Source of the DNA: Rosellinia necatrix
Taxonomy: Eukaryota > Ascomycota > Sordariomycetes > Xylariales > Xylariaceae
Assembly (NCBI GenBank): GCA_021209875.1
Contig: JAGYVD010000009.1
Span: forward strand, 1,178,001-1,242,000
Direction of reading: 5' to 3'
DNA length: 64,000 nucleotides
Shown: one piece after another, positions 59,652-64,000 of the stretch
How positions within the stretch are numbered: the first letter of the stretch is position 1
How the letters are laid out: each line of letters starts with the position of its first letter
Position numbers and translations under genes: made by a program
Notes under the pieces: model-generated
Databases searched by the model: none
What the model was told of the DNA's origin: nothing
What the model saw: the letters and a program-made list of their open reading frames with translations, nothing else

Positions 59652-61091
59652 TTAAGGCAAGTATGGCTCTTCCAGCCCCGTCAGCGACGCCGGTATGTTG
59701 TGAGTCTTTCCCGGGTCGTCGTTGCCTCGCGTCCACACAATCTTTGACTCATCACCGAAATCCCACCATCCCCTCCCTTGTTCGTTGTATATTCGTGACC
59801 TCTCTCGCCAAGAGAATACCCACCTCTCATCGACCTCCCCACCCGGGCCATCAGGTAAGAGTCGACTGAACGGATTGAATAGCGGTGGCTGCCACCTATT
59901 CCGGAAGATAGGCAATATCTCGAGTCGCGCCCGGTCCCACATCACGTAACCCCATTTACGTAACTTCGCTTGCCCTCTCTGATACACAGATCGCCTCAAA
60001 GGTGCCGACTCGTGAGCCCACTTCCATATGTTGAACGGTCCATCATCGGGGTCTTCAAAATAAGGGCGCTTGGCTTTCAGAGCATAATCTCGCGAGTTCT
60101 CATAGTTAGAAACCGAAGCTTGCTCATCACACACTTCGTAACTGAAATCCTTCAAGGCTCGGTGAAGATTATGGAATCGGACGTCTGGGATCTGCCCATG
60201 GTCGAAAAGTTCATGCTGCCGATCATAAGTCTTTGCTTTCGCGATATTCTCTAGAGAAACTAATCCCTTGAAGTAGAGAGACTGTATTTGAGAGTCGCCG
60301 AGCCACCGAGCAGGTTGAACCCGGACCTCTCCCCAGCATACATCATGTGCTGCCATCTCATTGAAACCTATCATTAAACGTCAGCTTTTCTTCGATATAT
60401 AGGCCTTGCTCATTTCGTCGCCCGTACTTGGAGAAACCTGGAAAAAGAGAAAATCTTGCACACAAGCAATTTGCTCGATCTCCCAAGGGGCAAAGTTAAG
60501 AAGAAAGTCGTTCATGCACTGGCCGAGCTCCGCGTCGGGCATAGAAGCCTGGCGAAAGACGTTAAAGAAGATCTCGAGGATATATAGCGTGCGCATGATC
60601 CGATGTCTTTCGACCGTCGAGAGCTCCAGGGGCTGAGACCGGGGCTGGGAGGTGTGGCCGTCCTTCATTGTGGCAACAAGCTCTTGTAATCTCGTGTCGG
60701 TAAAATCCTCGACCAGTCTAGAGACAGCCGAGTGCAGTCTTGAGAGATCGGCAACTTCGTCAAGCGTCAAACGGATGCCAACTTCCACGTCTCTTGTTTG
60801 GAGATGGGTTTTGTAAAATTGGCGTGCCGATGACCGTGTTGGCTTAGCCAGCCTGGAGGCCAGCAGCGCGGCCATCGCTTCGGGGCGTACATCACACGAA
60901 TCCAATTCGTTCAAAAAGACGCGCGTGGCGATGGCCGATGGGCTTCTGGTAAATGAACTCAAGAGCAAGCGACAACTGAGGATGGCGCAACGCAATGCAG
61001 CGAGGCCGCTTAATTGCCTGAGAATGGCGCGGATCAGCTCAGGTGGGAGGCGTTCGAGATACGATGTCCGAGTTATCAAGTTGGGCTCCAT
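59652..61091 (-). CDS. F-box-like protein, hypothetical
   Basis: Two exons, 61091-60428 and 60367-59652, give 459 residues; the donor is within CCAAGTACG and the acceptor is ATGATAG. The start at 61091 puts YLERLPPELIRAILRQLSGLAALRCAILSCR at residues 9-40, an F-box-like motif that would bind Skp1. The rest is helical and Trp/Arg-rich at the C terminus (GRGWWDFGDESKIVW), as in many fungal F-box-like orphan proteins. A longer frame opens at 61205 but its first residues look like leader sequence. The role is unknown; substrate recruitment to an SCF ubiquitin ligase is only suggested. Confidence 0.65.
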
Positions 61092-62525
61092 GGCGGAGTA
61101 ATCTGCTGCAATAAAAGCTGGGAGAGACGAAGAGTTTGTGTTTTTGGTATGAAAGTCAATGCTAGAAAACGATTGTGATGTTGAGAAGAAAAGCATCGAA
61201 AGCATCGCATTACAATTCCATTTCTAATAGACAGATATCAGACAGTGCGAACCCCGCCAAGCGCCCAAGTTTAATGGTATACTTCAGTTGGCATAACTAA
61301 TTTAAATTTCTTTCTTTCCTTCTTTTTCTTATTTTTATTTTTTTTCTTTATAACATTAACTACTTTTATTATATTAAATTCATTTCGTCATTTTTCCGAT
61401 TTTATTTAGCTGCGCGCTTTGGTTTTATCATCATAGTGTTTTTACCCTACTATGTGTGGGCTAAGAATGAGACAGTCGCACTCTCTATTTGGATCCACTC
61501 TACTAACAATAACAACCCAATCATCAACATAGACACCAGCTCTTACCAAGCTATCAAGGATCATCACTTATATCTATCTACAGCGGACATTGGTAGCCCC
61601 GACATAAGCGTGAGATGTGATGGTGGATATTTGGAGCTGGTCAAAGTTGAAGCTGAGTTCTAGACATGAGATTTGGTAATCCGGTGCATAGCACTGGATC
61701 AAGATATCTAGTATTGCTCATATGCGCAAGGCAAATATGCGGCTAATCTATATGACAGGGGCAGGTCAAGGAGGGGGGGGACTTTAGGCAGCTAGATAAC
61801 ATGTCTTGTAGGACTTTGTGCTTCCTCCAGAGAGCAGTTATGTCCTTAGATAATTGGGGGCCGATAGCAGGCTGAAATATACTACACATGCGGCTGACTC
61901 GCATGCTTACTACCGATGATGATAGGCCGACAGGCAAGGTAATTCCCGCCATTAGGTTCGTTTCCGATTTTTATTTGGGCATATTCTTCCTCATGACGAT
62001 ATGATGCAACAGCAGGGAAGAAAACTTGGGGTAGCATCCGTCATCCCTCGGAAGAGGTAAGAGTAATCATGCATCAGTTTCTGTCTCGATTAGGGCCGTG
62101 CTGCGCTTTTGCAGCAGGCTGAAACGCGCAGGAAATGCTAGGCCCATCACCAATCAGATATTCAGAACCTGCATCCCGTCTTTTGATTGTACTAACAAGC
62201 AAGCAAGGGTGGTTTACGGGATCCTACAGTAACCCAGAGTTGATTGTATATTGTATTAACAAGCAAACAAGCAAGCAAAGGTGGTTTACAGTTGATACGT
62301 AGCAATTACCTTGGCGTGTTTGTTTACTCATTCATTGGCTGTGAAGTTCTCGACTACTTTGCCGAGCAACTACAAGACCGGCAGACATTGCATACTTAGG
62401 TACCACGTGCTTCGTTATTCCGATACATATTCAATAATAAAACTACCTACAAATAACAATGCCTAATCCAACCCTGTAATTATCACATCCTATCCCTAAC
62501 GCAAGCACAAATCCCAGCCCAGCAC
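61092..62525. other. Intergenic region with AT-rich stretch and direct repeats
   Basis: It contains a T-rich low-complexity stretch (about 61300-61420), a 75-residue frame at 61436-61663 that may be an exon fragment of unknown type, and a direct repeat at 62183-62217 and 62250-62289. Confidence 0.45.
62183..62289. repeat. Direct repeat with CAAG expansion
   Basis: Copies 62183-62217 and 62250-62289 share ATTGTA-TAACAAGCAA and GGTGGTTTAC; the second has extra CAAG-type units. Confidence 0.8.
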
Positions 62526-63005
62526 TCAAGCATGCTTCAACGTATAAGTCACCGTAGCATTATACGCGCCCGTCGTACCATCGGCCGTGGCTGTATAGTT
62601 GCTTGCATCCGTGCCGGCGATGGTCGCCGAAAACGAGTTGTCCCCCAAGTAAGGGTTGTTAAAGTTGAATGTCACGGTCAGCCCCTCGTCTATCTCGTAG
62701 GTGACAAATCCCTTGGTCCCAGTCATGAAGCCGTCGGACTCGGCCTGGTGCCCCCCCTTGCTCTGCCGCGGGATTATTTCTTCCGGGTACTGGTTCTCGG
62801 TCCAGGCTCCGTGGTCCAGGTGCACGTCCTTGCGGGACAGGTCCCGGCCGGTCTGGTTGTCGACCGTGGAGAGGACGCTACGGCTCGCGTTTGATTTTTC
62901 GAAATCGCTTTGATCCACGTGTACATCTTCTATGCGGAGCGGCTTTTCGTTACTAGCCTCCACATGGGACTTGGTGTTAGCCCCCTCGGCTGTCGTAGCT
63001 TGCAT
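62526..63005 (-). CDS. Small hypothetical protein, beta-rich C-terminal domain
   Basis: A single exon of 159 residues from the ATG at 63005; the open frame extends to 63032 but starts there on GTG. The N-terminal half is charged and contains two related words, EDVHVDQ and KDVHLDH, about 40 residues apart. The C-terminal half (from TGTKGFVTYEID to VTYTLKHA) alternates Thr/Asn/Ala with hydrophobic residues, as in a small beta-sandwich. There is no signal peptide or membrane helix. I do not recognise the family; a small fungal beta-sandwich protein is the best description. Confidence 0.55.
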   Translation of the reverse strand: MQATTAEGANTKSHVEASNEKPLRIEDVHVDQSDFEKSNASRSVLSTVDNQTGRDLSRKDVHLDHGAWTENQYPEEIIPRQSKGGHQAESDGFMTGTKGFVTYEIDEGLTVTFNFNNPYLGDNSFSATIAGTDASNYTATADGTTGAYNATVTYTLKHA

Positions 63006-64000
63006 GGTCTTTGTAGTTGATACTGCAACCACTGATATTAGTTACAAATCGTTACCTAATTCGACAACGAATGGGAGCGCCGACCAGTTAACAAAACCTA
63101 TAGTGCACCAGGAGTTCCCTTAGCGAAGTGCGGGAACGAGCGGCGAAAACCCTATCTTGTTGAGAATAAAAGATGGATGGAGACGGTTGGTCGGGGGACT
63201 GTTTATATACCTGTGCACATTATCGTAGGTCATGTTGTGGCTCAGCTCTCATTTCCATTGAAGATAAGACACGGCCATGAAAAGTTCAAGCAATAAACCG
63301 GTATCTTGTTAGTATGTTTAAGGTAGGTGAGGTGCTGTACTCGTGATACCCCGAACTCCTGTGATGCTGACTCGGCGAGTGGAGGGCTAATCCTCATTCG
63401 CTCGTCATTTAGTGCTATGTCGAGCTCAACAAGGCTACGAAAGTAAGCAACAATATTATGCAATGTAAGTTGTAGTTCAGCTGACGAGATACATGATTCC
63501 AAAAATGGTAGAAGAGACAAGAAGATGACAGGGGCGGGGTTTATCTGGGACCATGTTCCGCCTCGAAGATGTTACACGCAGGACATCGTTGCTTCGTACT
63601 GCCGTCATACGCAAGGTTTTGAGTCAAGACTAAGATATTGAAGCCACCTCCGAATGGAAATCTTTTAGAGGGTGAACTCAAGTAGGCTAAGCGAGAGGGA
63701 TCAAATAGAAACCAATCTGAACATCGTTATGAACCCGGGGGGGCTGTATTGCACCCATAATTCACATAGTAGAGCAGGAGAAACCTATTCATTAACAAGA
63801 AAATCCAGTTACCCTCACCGCCCATGTTACATCACATCCTCTTCGCACCTTGGTTAATCAGATCAACTTCCAGTAATCACACATCATGAAGGTAGAATAC
63901 CGCTTTTTCTTCACCAGAATGAATTTCGACTTGGCATCTTGTCCGTCCGCCGCATCGAGACAGTAGACTTTCCCAGTACTAGACCAAGAGATGGCCCAGT
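63006..64000. other. Right-edge region, no supported gene
   Basis: A minus-strand frame at 63520-63242 (MSLLPFLESCISS...) could be an exon of an unknown gene, but I cannot support it. Nothing else is seen up to the window end. Confidence 0.35.

Noticed and set aside
1..64000. tRNA, rRNA, CRISPR array, bacterial-type operon signals
   Set aside because: Read through for tRNA-like T-loops and spaced repeats; none convincing, and introns show the DNA is eukaryotic.

Overview
The window is nuclear DNA of a filamentous ascomycete. Genes carry short introns (about 45-80 bp, GT...AG, with CTAAC-like branch sites), Zn2Cys6 regulators are frequent, and neighbouring genes do not form operons. The abundant TACCTAGGTA-type palindromes and the gene set suggest a Sordariomycete, possibly of the Xylariales; this placement is inference. 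I reconstructed exon structures by hand from splice signals and phase. Most models close exactly in frame, but none has transcript support.

The centre (about 10.4-40.7 kb) is a secondary-metabolite gene cluster. Its gene set matches the known cytochalasin (ccs) type. It holds one intact 4034-residue PKS-NRPS (KS-AT-DH-MT-KR-ACP-C-A-T-R, no working cis-ER), a trans-acting enoyl reductase, a CcsF/Fsa2-type Diels-Alderase, an alpha/beta hydrolase, two cytochrome P450s, a membrane-anchored Baeyer-Villiger monooxygenase and an MFS exporter. Expected logic, from the family: the PKS with the trans-ER makes a methylated polyketide. The NRPS condenses it with an amino acid and the R domain releases an aldehyde. 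Pyrrolone formation and a Diels-Alder step close the isoindolone-macrocycle core, P450s oxidise it, and the BVMO inserts oxygen into the macrocycle (ester or carbonate, as in cytochalasins B/E). The exact product cannot be read from sequence.

A CCGA-N2-CCGA direct repeat, or a close variant, lies about 100-390 bp upstream of every core gene. It is a candidate binding site for the pathway regulator. Two full Zn2Cys6 factors flank the core (8.6 kb and 43.1 kb).

Left flank (1-10 kb): a truncated Zn2Cys6 factor, a DUF1479 oxygenase-like gene, a DHA1 MFS transporter, an AKR7-type aldo-keto reductase and a Zn2Cys6 factor. These may be accessory cluster genes, but they lack the core promoter motif.

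Right flank (46.9-63 kb): an unknown basic/disordered protein, a mitochondrial AAA ATPase, a DUF1295 membrane protein, VID27, an F-box-like protein and a small unknown protein. These are ordinary genes, so the cluster probably ends between about 45 and 50 kb. Three C/G homopolymer runs in this flank appear to hold one base too many. I saw no tRNA, rRNA, CRISPR array or intact transposon.
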